The position numbers and the translations under genes were made by a program. The notes under the pieces are model-generated. The model was not told the origin of the DNA and searched no databases. It worked only from the letters and a program-made list of their open reading frames with translations. Below, piece by piece: positions 47,068-56,254 of a stretch of DNA of 64,000 nucleotides; position 1 is the stretch's first letter, and the number at the start of each line of letters is the position of its first letter. Origin of the DNA: CS4-C045 sp963844115 (GTDB lineage Bacteria > Planctomycetota > Planctomycetia > Pirellulales > UBA7805); contig CAWJNN010000048.1 in NCBI GenBank assembly GCA_963844115.1, positions 16,838 to 80,837 of the forward strand. Reading direction: 5' to 3'.

Positions 47068-48528
47068 ATGGCCATACGCAGGGCAAAACAAGAAACAAAG
47101 GATGAAGCGGCCGAGCAAGAGGTAAAGCCCAAGCTCGAACCGATTTCGCCAGCGAAACGAAAGCGTCTGCAAAAGTGCTTCGAACACGGAAGTATGTGCG
47201 CATCGAACGGAGAATACGATTACGCAAACACCATGTTTTCGCAATGTGTTGCTGGCGATCCTGCGAACCTGATCTACACGCAGAGCTTTCTAGGCAACCT
47301 GATCAAGAAGTACAACAACAACAAAAAGGGAGGCAAGCTATCCGGCATGCGTGGCGCCGGACTCAGGGCAGGCATGAAAAGGTCCGCCATGAAAAAGGAC
47401 TGGCAGGGCGTCATCAAGAGCGGTCTGGATTCACTCGCGCTCAATCCCTGGGATACCTCAACCTGCACCTCCATGGCGAAGGCCTGCGGCGAGCTGGAAC
47501 TGGACGAATGTCAGTTGGCCTATTTGCGACTCGCCCTGGATGGAAATCCCAAGGACTTGACGCTTAATCGGCTAGCCGCCGACACCTTCGCTCAACTTGC
47601 CCAGTTTGATGATGCCCTCCGTTGCCTGGAACGGATCTCGGCCGCGAATCCGAGCGACCTGGAGATTCAACGTGAAATCGGCTCAATGACCGTCCAGAAA
47701 ACGATCCACAAAGGAGGCTACGACATCGCGGAAACGTCGATTGATGTCAGCGTTGATAAGAAGGCTCGTGATAATCGCACTGGCGGCACCATGGAGATGA
47801 CCGAAGAACAGCGCCTCCGGCGCGAGATTCGTCGGCATCCCGAAGAAGTTACCAACTACATCAAACTTTCGGAGTACTACTTCAAGCTGGAACAGTTCGA
47901 CGAGTGCGAAGAGGTGATGAAGCAATGTGTCGAAGCGACCGATGCTATCCGGGCGAAGGAGGAATTAGAGGATGTTCGGCTTCATCGCGCGGGGAATGAG
48001 TTATTACGGGCGAAAAAGCGCGCGATGGAAAAAAAAGACAAAAAGTCGGCGTCGCTTTACGAAACAATGAAGGACGAGCTGAACAAGAGAGAGCTGGAAG
48101 TCTACGCTGCACGCTGCGAACGCTACCCCAACGATTATAAGCTCAAATTCGAACTGGGCCTGCGGCTCAAACGAGCGGGGAATTACCAGGCAGCGATTAA
48201 GGAATTTCAACTGGCACGATCTGGCGAAAGAAAGACGGCAGTTTCCAATTTGGAAGCAGGTGAGTGCTTTCAGCAGATCAAGCAATACAAGCTGGCCCTG
48301 CAACACTACCAAGAGGCGATTAAAACCTGTGGCATCTGGGACGATGAGGTAAAGAAACACGCGCTCTATCGGGCTGGCTGGCTGGCCAAGGGCCTGAAAG
48401 ATTACGAACTGGCCGACGAGTGTCTATCCGAATTGGCGGGCCTCGATTTCGGCTACAAGGACGTCTCGAAGCTCTTGGACGAACTCTCCAAGCTCAAAGG
48501 GGGCACCAAGCTGAAAGGGGGAGAATAG
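47068..48528 (+). CDS. TPR-repeat protein of unknown function
   Basis: The 486-residue product is soluble and strongly charged, with a lysine-rich N-terminus and about eight TPR-like helical pairs across its length (for example YIKLSEYYFKLEQFDECEEVM, LEAGECFQQIKQYKLALQHYQ). It is not a secreted protein. Similar long TPR proteins precede rpsT in related genomes as far as I recall, but I cannot check. The 275-base upstream gap (46793-47067) should hold its promoter and is without a gene. Confidence 0.7.
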   Translation: MAIRRAKQETKDEAAEQEVKPKLEPISPAKRKRLQKCFEHGSMCASNGEYDYANTMFSQCVAGDPANLIYTQSFLGNLIKKYNNNKKGGKLSGMRGAGLRAGMKRSAMKKDWQGVIKSGLDSLALNPWDTSTCTSMAKACGELELDECQLAYLRLALDGNPKDLTLNRLAADTFAQLAQFDDALRCLERISAANPSDLEIQREIGSMTVQKTIHKGGYDIAETSIDVSVDKKARDNRTGGTMEMTEEQRLRREIRRHPEEVTNYIKLSEYYFKLEQFDECEEVMKQCVEATDAIRAKEELEDVRLHRAGNELLRAKKRAMEKKDKKSASLYETMKDELNKRELEVYAARCERYPNDYKLKFELGLRLKRAGNYQAAIKEFQLARSGERKTAVSNLEAGECFQQIKQYKLALQHYQEAIKTCGIWDDEVKKHALYRAGWLAKGLKDYELADECLSELAGLDFGYKDVSKLLDELSKLKGGTKLKGGE

Positions 48529-48548
48529 TTCGCTACAGCGTTTGCACC

Positions 48549-48691
48549 GAGTGGCAGTACCGAGTGGCAGTACCGAGTGGCAGTACCGAGTGGCAGTACC
48601 GAGTGGCAGTACCGAGTGGCAGTACCGAGTGGCAGTACCGAGTGGCTGCACTGATTGGCTGCACTGATTGGCTGCACTGAGTGGCTGCACT
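48549..48691. repeat. 13-bp tandem repeat array upstream of rpsT
   Basis: Seven exact copies of GAGTGGCAGTACC (48549-48639) are followed by four of GA(G/T)TGGCTGCACT (48640-48691) and a partial unit. Because 13 is not a multiple of three and stops occur, the array is noncoding. It fills most of the 296-base gap between the TPR gene and rpsT. The two blocks show two phases of expansion from related units. Confidence 0.9.
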
Positions 48692-48824
48692 GAGTGCCCC
48701 GTAGATGGCGGCTGGACAAATCCGCGCCTTTTCGTCATAAATACGGGTTCGCCGCGTCGGCTTGTCAGCCAGGCGGATGGCTACCAACCCTCCCTGAACT
48801 CCACAGACCTGAACTCCACCGATC

Positions 48825-49091
48825 ATGCCTAACTCCAACAGTGCTAAAAAACGTTTGCGGCAAAACGAAACTCGGCGTCAGATAAATCGTACGATCAAGT
48901 CTTCCTTGCGGACGCAGCTTCGCAAAGTGCGTGATGCGATCACGGCGGGCGATGTCGAAACCACTGAAGTAGCTTTTCGCGCGGCAGTCAAGAAGCTAGA
49001 TCGAGCCGCCGCGAAGAAGATCATTCACCCCAACGCGGCGGCCCGTGCGAAGTCACGCCTCTCTACCCGCGTCAAAGCGTTGACGACGTAG
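48825..49091 (+). CDS. rpsT: 30S ribosomal protein S20
   Basis: S20 binds 16S rRNA early in small-subunit assembly. The 88-residue product is highly basic. MPNSNSAKKRLRQNETRR at the start and KKIIHPNAAARAKSRLSTRV at the end are S20 blocks. The ATG has no Shine-Dalgarno sequence. It lies alone behind a 13-bp repeat array. Confidence 0.95.
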   Translation: MPNSNSAKKRLRQNETRRQINRTIKSSLRTQLRKVRDAITAGDVETTEVAFRAAVKKLDRAAAKKIIHPNAAARAKSRLSTRVKALTT

Positions 49092-49186
49092 GCGTTAAAG
49101 TCGTCCCTGGTAGATGGTAGGCCGGAACAAGTCACGGCGTTCCGGAATTTCCGGCAACAGACTTCCAGCCGGCGCTGCACTTTCGA

Positions 49187-49249
49187 AACCCGCTGCGTTC
49201 GCGAGGGAAATAACTGTCGAGCACCTGTCCCTCGCTGACGCAGCGGGTT
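49187..49249. repeat. 22-bp imperfect inverted repeat, AACCCGCTGCGT family
   Basis: Arms 49187-49208 and 49228-49249 match at about 20 of 22 positions. The element sits between convergent rpsT and mcsB, where a two-way terminator would be useful. Nothing else is seen between 49092 and 49349. Confidence 0.65.
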
Positions 49250-49349
49250 ACGATTTGCCGGCGAAAACGGATATTACGCAACTTCAAGACTTGCGCTTTC
49301 GGCCTCGTGTGGATGATCGCGTCCGGCTTGGCGTGAACACCGCGATGCT

Positions 49350-50429
49350 TTAGTTATTCTCAGCGGTCGACGGACCATCGTTCTTCGTCAGATAGCGACG
49401 CAATAGCGCCGCGCGCGCCTTGTTCCGATCGGCCGTATCCAGCTCGATCCCGCTAATCTTCTGCAGATGCGCAGGTTGCGTGCGGATAAATAGCTCGTTG
49501 ACGGTCGGCATGGCAACGTCCGTCAGCAATCCCAATTCGATACCCATCCGCACGCTGGACAACAGGTGCATGGTCTCTTCGCTGCTAATCGTCTGCGCCG
49601 TCGAAAGAATGCCGTAGGCGCGGCTTACCCGATCATGAAGATTTTCGTGACCTTCTTTCGACAAAAAGTCGTGCGCCTTCCGTTCATAGTCGATCAGAAC
49701 CGGAACCACGTCGGCGACCTGTTTGATCAGTTCGTCCTCCGGTCGCCCCAAGGTGATTTGATTACTGATCTGATAAAAGTCGCCCATCGCCTGGGAACCT
49801 TCGCCGTACAATCCCCGCACGGCGAGGCTGATCTTATGCAGACTGCGAAAGACTCGTTCAATCTGCCTGGTAATGACCAGAGCGGGCAAATGCAGCATGA
49901 CGCTCACGCGTAACCCGGTACCCACGTTGGTTGGGCAGGCGGTAAGGTATCCCAACCGGGAGTCATAGGCGTAGGTAATTTTGGTCTCCAGGCGGTCATC
50001 AATCTTGTCGATACGTTCCCAGGCTTGCTCCAGATCGAAACCGCTGTGCATGACCTGTATCCGCAGATGGTCCTCCTCGTTGAACATGAGGCTGGTTCGT
50101 TCGCCGATATCAATCGCGACGCCCCGCGCCCCTTCGCTTTCTGCGTGTTCCCGGCTGATCAACTGTCGTTCCACCAGTAGCTGACGATCCAGTCCACCGA
50201 GATTGTTGACATCCACGTAGAACAGTGTGCTGGGGTCGTCTACTTCGACCACCGTTTCGCGCAGCGTTTTTTCGATCTCGCTACGATCCGATTCCGTGGC
50301 GCGGCTAATGAACGGATAATCCGCCAGATTACGTGCCAGCCGAATTCGGCTGCTGATCACGATATCCGATTCCGGACCGGCGCCTTTGAGCCATTCGCCG
50401 CTGCGAGATATTAGTTCGTCCAGATTCAC
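49350..50429 (-). CDS. mcsB: Protein-arginine kinase McsB
   Basis: McsB phosphorylates arginines in proteins and marks them for ClpCP degradation in Firmicutes. The 359-residue product shows the guanidino-kinase fold: VISSRIRLARNLADYPF, FNEEDHLRIQVMHSG, YLTACPTNVGTGLRVSV and the ATP-binding RASV-like RVSVMLHLP. Length and blocks match McsB rather than creatine kinases. mcsA lies five bases upstream, which confirms the assignment. No ctsR or clpC is adjacent here. Confidence 0.92.
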   Translation of the reverse strand: MNLDELISRSGEWLKGAGPESDIVISSRIRLARNLADYPFISRATESDRSEIEKTLRETVVEVDDPSTLFYVDVNNLGGLDRQLLVERQLISREHAESEGARGVAIDIGERTSLMFNEEDHLRIQVMHSGFDLEQAWERIDKIDDRLETKITYAYDSRLGYLTACPTNVGTGLRVSVMLHLPALVITRQIERVFRSLHKISLAVRGLYGEGSQAMGDFYQISNQITLGRPEDELIKQVADVVPVLIDYERKAHDFLSKEGHENLHDRVSRAYGILSTAQTISSEETMHLLSSVRMGIELGLLTDVAMPTVNELFIRTQPAHLQKISGIELDTADRNKARAALLRRYLTKNDGPSTAENN

Positions 50430-50434
50430 GAACC

Positions 50435-51073
50435 TTATGCTCCGCCGTCGTTCGAAGAATCGTCGTTCGAAGAATCGTCGTTCGAAGAATCGTCGTTCGA
50501 AGAATCGTCGTTCGAAGAATCGTCGTTCGAAGAATCGTCGTTCGAAGTAACTTTGTGAGTCAATTTACTGCCACCCTCCGGTTCCGTTCTACGAATCTCG
50601 TCTCGTAATGCGGACGCTCGTTCGTAGTCTTCTTCGGCCACCGCTTCTTTCATTTCGCGGCGCAAGCGGATCAGCTCAGTTTGCTTGGCACTGTCGTCCG
50701 CCGAGTGCTGGGGACACTTGCCGATATGTTCCGTCTCGCCATGGATATTGACCAGCAAAGGTTCCAGCTCGTCCGCAAAACAGACGTAATCGTGCGGACA
50801 GCCAAAGCGACCCTGACTGCGGAATTCGTAGAAAGAGATCCCGCAGACGGGACACGTACGCTGATCCAATCGTGCCAGATCTTCCGCCGTCTGGCCTACG
50901 GCCAGTTGGTGAGCCAGCATGCCGGCCAAGGTTGGTGCGGGCGGCTGATCCTCGTTCCCTTGTGCCAGATATTCGCGCGCATGATCTTCGCACAAGTGCA
51001 GCTCTTGCGGCTTACCGCCAGCCAACTCGGTTATGTGGAAGGTCGCCGTCTTTTCACACTCTTGGCACTGCAC
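50435..51073 (-). CDS. mcsA: McsA, activator of McsB, with a repeat tail
   Basis: McsA is a zinc-binding adaptor that activates McsB. The 212-residue product has two CxxC-type zinc motifs (MQCQECEK and TCPVCGISFYEF). The UvrB/UvrC motif near residue 140 reads LRREMKEAVAEEDYERASALRDEIR. The last ~38 residues are seven tandem SNDDS units from a 15-bp DNA repeat, ending SNDGGA. Such a tail is not part of other McsA proteins I know. It lies five bases before mcsB, so the two are cotranscribed. Confidence 0.9.
   Translation of the reverse strand: MQCQECEKTATFHITELAGGKPQELHLCEDHAREYLAQGNEDQPPAPTLAGMLAHQLAVGQTAEDLARLDQRTCPVCGISFYEFRSQGRFGCPHDYVCFADELEPLLVNIHGETEHIGKCPQHSADDSAKQTELIRLRREMKEAVAEEDYERASALRDEIRRTEPEGGSKLTHKVTSNDDSSNDDSSNDDSSNDDSSNDDSSNDDSSNDGGA
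50446..50550. repeat. 15-bp tandem repeat inside mcsA
   Basis: Seven copies of CGTCGTTCGAAGAAT cover 50446-50550, the last with two changes. In frame on the minus strand they encode SNDDS-type units, so length change keeps the reading frame. Confidence 0.9.
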
Positions 51074-51277
51074 GATCCGTACCGCCGCTGAAAGGAACCC
51101 GTCGAACTAACTTCTTGGAGACTAACAACTTGCCAGGAGGATTCTAGCAGCACCCTTAACACTGTCAATATCGACGTCAATATCGACAACGCAACCATGG
51201 CGTGCGAAGCGATCATGAATCAGACTCTGTGTAGCAGGCGTTGTGAACCGATTGGCAGGCTGTTAAATTACGCGACT

Positions 51278-52786
51278 ATGCGTCATTGCCCAGACTTTGA
51301 CACGTTCCGTAAATTGGTCCAAGACGCCGACCTGGTGCCGGTGTATCGCCGTCTGGTCAGCGACTCACTCACTCCCGTCAGCGCGTTTCACAAGATCGAC
51401 AAAGGTCTTTGCGCCTGTTTGTTCGAGAGCGTTATTGGCGGTGAGCGCGTGGGGCGCTACAGCTTTCTGGCGAGTGATCCCTACCTGTTGCTGGAAGCTC
51501 GTCAGAATCAAATGACGATCCATTCCGAAGCCGGTGTGGAGACCGTGGAGTGCGACGATCCACTGGCCGAACTCGAACGTCGAGTGCACGCGGTGCGTGC
51601 CGCCACGCTGCCAGATCCCAACTTGCCGCCTTTCACTAGCGGCGCTGTCGGCTATGCCGGCTATGACGTCGTACGCTACACCGAGCGACTGCCGAATGCT
51701 CCCTGTGACGACCGGAAGCTTCCCGACTTGTCGTTCGCCTTTTATGACCAGATGATCGTCTTTGACCACATTACCAAGGCGATCGTCGTGGTCGCCATGG
51801 CACATGTTACGGACGCCGATCCCGAAGCCGCTTACGACGAGGCGTGTCAGCGCGTGGACGAAACCGTACGGCTGCTTGCTTGCCAGGTGCCTGCGTTAGA
51901 GTTGGCGGATATCGACACGTCGGGCGATACCGAGTTCGCTGTTGAATCGAACTTCGATCAACAGCATTTTGAGGACGCGGTTCGAAAATGTGTGGAATAC
52001 ATTCGTGCCGGTGACATATTCCAGGTAGTCATCAGCCAACGGATGCAGGTGCCCATTCACACGCACCCGTTCGAGATTTATCGAACCCTACGCGTCGTCA
52101 ATCCCAGCCCGTTCATGTTCTACGTGCGTTCGCCCTCCGTCACGCTGGTCGGTAGTTCGCCGGAAGTCATGGTTCGTGTTGTCGATCGGGTCGTTACGGT
52201 ACGCCCCTTGGCCGGAACGCGACATCGCGGCAAAACGACCGAGGAAGACCAGCAATTGGCTGAGGAGTTGTTAGCCGATCCGAAGGAACGAGCGGAACAT
52301 GTGATGCTGGTCGACCTGGGGCGCAATGATGTCGGTCGCGTCGCCGAATACGGGTCCGTCGACCTGAGCGACGTCATGTCGATCGAGCGGTACAGCCACG
52401 TGATGCATATCACGTCGAACGTCACGGGCCAACTGGCGGAAGGCGCAACTGCATTCGACGCATTGCGCGCATGTCTACCGGCCGGCACGGTCTCCGGTGC
52501 GCCGAAGGTTCGAGCGATGGAGATCATCGACGAACTGGAACCCCATCGCCGTGGTCCCTACGCCGGCGCCGTGGGCTACGTCGATTTCGGCGGAAACATG
52601 GACACGTGCATCGCATTGCGGACGATCGTCGTCCAGGACGGTCAGGCTTATATCCAAGCAGGCGCCGGCATCGTCGCCGACAGTGTTCCCGAAAATGAAT
52701 ACCGGGAAACGCTAAACAAAGCCCGAGGCCTCTTAAAGGCGATTGAAATCACCGAAAAACGCAAAAACACCATACAACCGCCGTGA
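51278..52786 (+). CDS. trpE: Anthranilate synthase component I
   Basis: TrpE makes anthranilate from chorismate with ammonia from TrpG. The 502-residue product has the N-terminal LLES-like feedback region (CLFESVIGGERVGRYSFL). Chorismate-binding blocks follow: FQVVISQRM, NPSPFMFYV, GSSPEVMVRV, RPLAGTRHRGKT, LVDLGRNDVGR, LPAGTVSGAPKVRAMEIID. The start at 51278 gives MRHCPDFDTF, as in other TrpE proteins. An upstream frame from 51197 adds an unlike segment. It is convergent with hemL across a repeat. Confidence 0.92.
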   Translation: MRHCPDFDTFRKLVQDADLVPVYRRLVSDSLTPVSAFHKIDKGLCACLFESVIGGERVGRYSFLASDPYLLLEARQNQMTIHSEAGVETVECDDPLAELERRVHAVRAATLPDPNLPPFTSGAVGYAGYDVVRYTERLPNAPCDDRKLPDLSFAFYDQMIVFDHITKAIVVVAMAHVTDADPEAAYDEACQRVDETVRLLACQVPALELADIDTSGDTEFAVESNFDQQHFEDAVRKCVEYIRAGDIFQVVISQRMQVPIHTHPFEIYRTLRVVNPSPFMFYVRSPSVTLVGSSPEVMVRVVDRVVTVRPLAGTRHRGKTTEEDQQLAEELLADPKERAEHVMLVDLGRNDVGRVAEYGSVDLSDVMSIERYSHVMHITSNVTGQLAEGATAFDALRACLPAGTVSGAPKVRAMEIIDELEPHRRGPYAGAVGYVDFGGNMDTCIALRTIVVQDGQAYIQAGAGIVADSVPENEYRETLNKARGLLKAIEITEKRKNTIQPP

Positions 52787-52791
52787 TCGAT

Positions 52792-52868
52792 TTCGTTAAC
52801 GGCAAGCCGCAGGCGACGGTGTCAGATAACCGTGGAACACCGACGCGTGCGGCTAGCCGTTAAACGAA
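52792..52868. repeat. Inverted repeat between trpE and hemL, second CGTTTAACG family copy
   Basis: Arms 52792-52811 and 52848-52868 pair with one gap and one mismatch. The sequence matches the perfect element at 34871-34950 in its outer part. The right arm overlaps the last codons and stop of hemL. Confidence 0.75.
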
Positions 52869-54148
52869 GCGGAAGCTAGTACTTTCTTGGCCGCGGCGAT
52901 CGTGGCGTCGATATCGTCTTCGGTGTGAGCGGCCGAAAGGAACATGGCTTCGAATTGGCTGCAAGGCAGATAAACACCACGGTTGATCATGCCCCAGAAA
53001 AACTTGGCAAAGGCCTGCGTGTCGCAGCGCGAAGCCGTCTGCCAATCCGTCACCGATTCTGCGTTAAAGAATAACGTCAACATGCTGCCGACGCGCGCGA
53101 CGCTGTGCGGTACGCCATTAGCCGCGGCGGCCTCCCGCAGACCCGATTCCAGGCGAGTTCCTAGCGACTCCAGTCGCTCGTAGGGTGGTGAATCGCGCAG
53201 CGTTCGTAGCGTCGCGATGCCGGCGGCAGTCGCCAAAGGATTGCCGCTCAGCGTTCCCGCTTGAAACACTTTGCCCGCAGGCAATACATGGTCCATAATG
53301 TCAGCTCGGCCACCATAGGCGCCCACCGGTAACCCGCCACCGACAATCTTCCCCATCGTCGTCAGATCTGGCCGAATCCCTTGTAATGACTGTGCTCCCC
53401 CATAAGCCACGCGAAAACCTGTCATGACCTCGTCGTAGATCAGCAGGGCGCCGTGGCTTTCGGTTTGTTGACGCATTGCCGCGGTAAACGCCGCTGATGG
53501 CTCAACACAGCCCATGTTGCCGACAACCGGTTCGGCAATCACGGCCGCGATTTCGCTCCCTTGTCGCGAAAACGCCTCTTGGAGTCCGTCGACATCGTTG
53601 TAGGCCAGGACCACCGTGTCGGCCGACGCTCCAGCCGTTACGCCTGGCGAATCCGGAACTGCCAACGTCGCAGCGCTGCTACCCGCTGCCACCAACAGGC
53701 TATCGACATGACCATGATAATTGCCGGCGAACTTGACGATCTTGTCGCGGCCCGTGAAACCACGCGCCAATCGAATGGCGCTCATCGTGGCCTCCGTGCC
53801 GGAATTGACGAGCCGTACCTTTTCGACCGAATCAATCGCGTCGACGATCAATTGAGCCAACTGGCTTTCGGCATCGGTCGGGGCGCCAAAACTGGTTCCG
53901 CGAGCGGCGGCGGCTTGAACGGCTTGGACGACGGCCGGATGCGCGTGTCCCAGGATCATTGGCCCCCACGAGCCTATGTAGTCGATGTAGCGGTTGCCGT
54001 CTACGTCGTGCAGGGTTGCCCCTTCAGCGCGGTCAATAAAAATTGGCGTCCCGCCAACGGCTCCAAACGCCCTGGCCGGACTGTTCACCCCACCAGGCAT
54101 TAGCAGGACGGACTTCGCGAATGCGGCGATGCTTTTCTGCCGTGACAT
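52853..54148 (-). CDS. hemL: Glutamate-1-semialdehyde 2,1-aminomutase
   Basis: HemL converts glutamate-1-semialdehyde to 5-aminolevulinate, first precursor of haem. The 431-residue product has LMPGGVNSPARAFGAVGGTP, RLVNSGTEATMSAIRLARG, LIYDEVMTGFRVAYGG and the PLP lysine in TTMGKIVGGGLPVGAYGG. FQAGTLSGNPLA is also typical. Its final residues (SFNG) and stop come from the inverted repeat at 52792-52868. It directly abuts the cytochrome c'-like gene (one base apart). Confidence 0.95.
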   Translation of the reverse strand: MSRQKSIAAFAKSVLLMPGGVNSPARAFGAVGGTPIFIDRAEGATLHDVDGNRYIDYIGSWGPMILGHAHPAVVQAVQAAAARGTSFGAPTDAESQLAQLIVDAIDSVEKVRLVNSGTEATMSAIRLARGFTGRDKIVKFAGNYHGHVDSLLVAAGSSAATLAVPDSPGVTAGASADTVVLAYNDVDGLQEAFSRQGSEIAAVIAEPVVGNMGCVEPSAAFTAAMRQQTESHGALLIYDEVMTGFRVAYGGAQSLQGIRPDLTTMGKIVGGGLPVGAYGGRADIMDHVLPAGKVFQAGTLSGNPLATAAGIATLRTLRDSPPYERLESLGTRLESGLREAAAANGVPHSVARVGSMLTLFFNAESVTDWQTASRCDTQAFAKFFWGMINRGVYLPCSQFEAMFLSAAHTEDDIDATIAAAKKVLASASFNG

Positions 54149-54943
54149 TTACAACTGTTCCTCTTCGAACACAGCGTGACAGGCGTCGCAACTGACCTTC
54201 AGCTCTTTCATGCCCGCGGCAACGGCTGCCTGGTCTTTCTGATGGATCGCTCGATTGACCTGCGCGGCAGCTTCACGCATCTGAGCACAAAAGTCATACC
54301 ATTTCTGCTTGTCCGCTTCGTTATCGACAGGACTCGTATCCCATGTCGTGGCATGGGCGATCGCGGCCAGTGTCGCCGAATAAGCAGCTGTCTTATCGGC
54401 CTGCTTCTCTAACTTGCTGCCTTTGACTCCGCGCTTCAGACGACTGTAAAGGAATTGCGTTTGCTTCATCAGGTTCTCTAACTGGGCAACCTTGCGCCAC
54501 TCGAGCGACGACGATGCGGCGGCGTCTTCCTTTCCACCCAGCGCCGCGTCCAGTTTTTTCATCTCGGCCACAGCGGCGGCGTGATCCTCGGCCACTTGCG
54601 CCAATTTCGCGGCAGTGGCAACCATCGAACCGGCGGCGGCCTTTAGGTCATGATCCTGATCGTGATTGCCAATGACCAATGCCAGGACGGCAATCGCATC
54701 GGCATGTTTTCGAACGGTTTTCTGCTTCGACTCGCTGTACTCCTCCGTCGGAGTCTCCAGCGCTTTGCGCAGCGCTTCGGCATAGTGGTCAAGTTGCGTC
54801 GCCAGATCTTCGACGGGCGCGTAGGTGCTTCCGGCGGGCGGGTCGGGTGGAGCCGCCCATAGGACCAGGTGAAAACATGAGACGCATGCGATGACGACGG
54901 TACCGTCGACCAGCCAGCGCCTGGCATTTTCTACTTTCTTCAT
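54149..54943 (-). CDS. Secreted cytochrome c'-like monohaem protein
   Basis: The 264-residue product has an N-terminal signal (WLVDGTVVIACVSCFHLVLWA), a long helical Ala/Lys-rich body, and a single haem site CDACH eight residues from the C-terminus. The layout fits the four-helix cytochrome c' fold, with the haem site near the C-terminus. The length is about twice that of a simple cytochrome c', so the helical domain may be duplicated. It abuts hemL downstream and is probably cotranscribed. The gas or electron partner is unknown. Confidence 0.7.
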   Translation of the reverse strand: MKKVENARRWLVDGTVVIACVSCFHLVLWAAPPDPPAGSTYAPVEDLATQLDHYAEALRKALETPTEEYSESKQKTVRKHADAIAVLALVIGNHDQDHDLKAAAGSMVATAAKLAQVAEDHAAAVAEMKKLDAALGGKEDAAASSSLEWRKVAQLENLMKQTQFLYSRLKRGVKGSKLEKQADKTAAYSATLAAIAHATTWDTSPVDNEADKQKWYDFCAQMREAAAQVNRAIHQKDQAAVAAGMKELKVSCDACHAVFEEEQL

Positions 54944-55192
54944 TTGGATCGCTCCCAACCAGGTTGAATCGACTCGTTGCAGGCCCCAGCCGACCCGAGC
55001 CGACTAACGACACCACACGTTACCACGGAACCGTTCTCGATTCGAGTATCGCCCGTCCATCGCCGCCGCTTTTGCAATCACGTTTAATCCTCTAAAATCG
55101 CGCCTACTCCAGCACAGAGCGTAAGGCCCGTTCCGTCCGATCTCGCGGGGAAGGATGCTGGCGGTATTCGTCAACTTACTAGCAGTGACGCC

Positions 55193-56254
55193 ATGGCGAA
55201 GATGACCTACAAAGACGCCGGAGTCGACCTGGACACGTACCAGGAGTCGATGGCCCGGATTCCTCGTCTGTTGCATCGTACGTATACCCCTCGTGTCATG
55301 GGTCGCGATGGAGGTTTCGCCGGTCTCTTTCAGCTGGATTTCAGCAATCAACTGTTCGCGCGTCGCTACCAAGACCCCGTGCTGGTCTCTTGTACGGATG
55401 GTGTTGGCACCAAGTTGAAAGTCGCGCAGCTGGTGGGGCGCCACGATACGGTCGGCATCGATCTGGTGGCGATGAGCGTCAACGACGGGATCTGTTGTGG
55501 GGCCGAACCACTTTTCTTCCTCGACTATGTCGCGATGTCGCATGACGATCCGGAACTGCTGGAACAAATTGTGGAGGGAATCTCGAACGGCTGCCTGGAA
55601 TCCGATAGTGCGCTGCTGGGTGGTGAAACGGCGATCATGCCGGACTTGTACCAAAAAGGCGATTATGACCTGGCAGGTTTTTGTGTGGGAGTCGTTGAAC
55701 GACACAAACTGCTGGATGGAACATTAATTCAGCCGGACGATATCATCCTGGGCGTTGGCTCGTCAGGGTTGCATTCGAACGGCTACAGCCTCGCTCGAAA
55801 GATTGTTTTCGAAGTCGCCGGTTTGAGCGTTGACGATGTTGTCGAACCGCTGCAGCAATCCGTCGGAGAAGTGTTGTTGGAGCCGACTCGAATCTACGTC
55901 AAACCGATTCGCGCCCTGCTTTCTCATTACACAGTCAAGAGTGTCGTTCACGGCATCGCGCATATTACCGGCGGAGGTCTGGTCGAGAATCTGGAACGAA
56001 TTCTGCCAGAGGGTGTTCAGGCGGAAATTCATAACGACAGCTGGCCCATCGCGCCGGTCTTTACCTGGCTGCAACAACTGGGCGATGTGGAACCGGCGGA
56101 AATGCGCCGCGTCTTTAACATGGGCATCGGCCTCGCGCTGGTCGTAAGCCCTTACTACGGCGATAGCGTTCAGAGCCAGCTAAAGGAGTTTGGCCTGGAG
56201 ACCTGGCCGATTGGTCGAATCGTGGCAGGTGACAAGCTGGCGGACAACAACTAG
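55193..56254 (+). CDS. purM: Phosphoribosylformylglycinamidine cyclo-ligase
   Basis: PurM closes the imidazole ring to make AIR in purine synthesis. The 353-residue product has VSCTDGVGTKLKVAQ, VNDGICCGAEPLFFLDYVA, LLGGETAIMPDLY, DIILGVGSSGLHSNGYSLAR and AHITGGGLVENLERILP, all family blocks. The TAG stop (56252-56254) lies within the left end of a MITE-like element. The inserted end may have replaced the native stop. It is a single-gene unit. Confidence 0.95.
   Translation: MAKMTYKDAGVDLDTYQESMARIPRLLHRTYTPRVMGRDGGFAGLFQLDFSNQLFARRYQDPVLVSCTDGVGTKLKVAQLVGRHDTVGIDLVAMSVNDGICCGAEPLFFLDYVAMSHDDPELLEQIVEGISNGCLESDSALLGGETAIMPDLYQKGDYDLAGFCVGVVERHKLLDGTLIQPDDIILGVGSSGLHSNGYSLARKIVFEVAGLSVDDVVEPLQQSVGEVLLEPTRIYVKPIRALLSHYTVKSVVHGIAHITGGGLVENLERILPEGVQAEIHNDSWPIAPVFTWLQQLGDVEPAEMRRVFNMGIGLALVVSPYYGDSVQSQLKEFGLETWPIGRIVAGDKLADNN

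Noticed and set aside
46817..47244. Two long minus-strand frames in front of the TPR gene
   Set aside because: They overlap each other in different frames and the start of the real TPR gene; composition is Arg/Pro/Cys-rich shadow type.
48549..48691. Possible CRISPR array
   Set aside because: The units are contiguous 13-bp tandem repeats without unique spacers, and no cas gene is present.
49114..49353. 79-codon plus-strand frame after rpsT
   Set aside because: It runs through an inverted repeat (49187-49249), which explains its open frame; no protein features.
55004..55705. 233-codon minus-strand frame opposite purM
   Set aside because: It is antisense to the well-supported purM gene and has no motif of its own.
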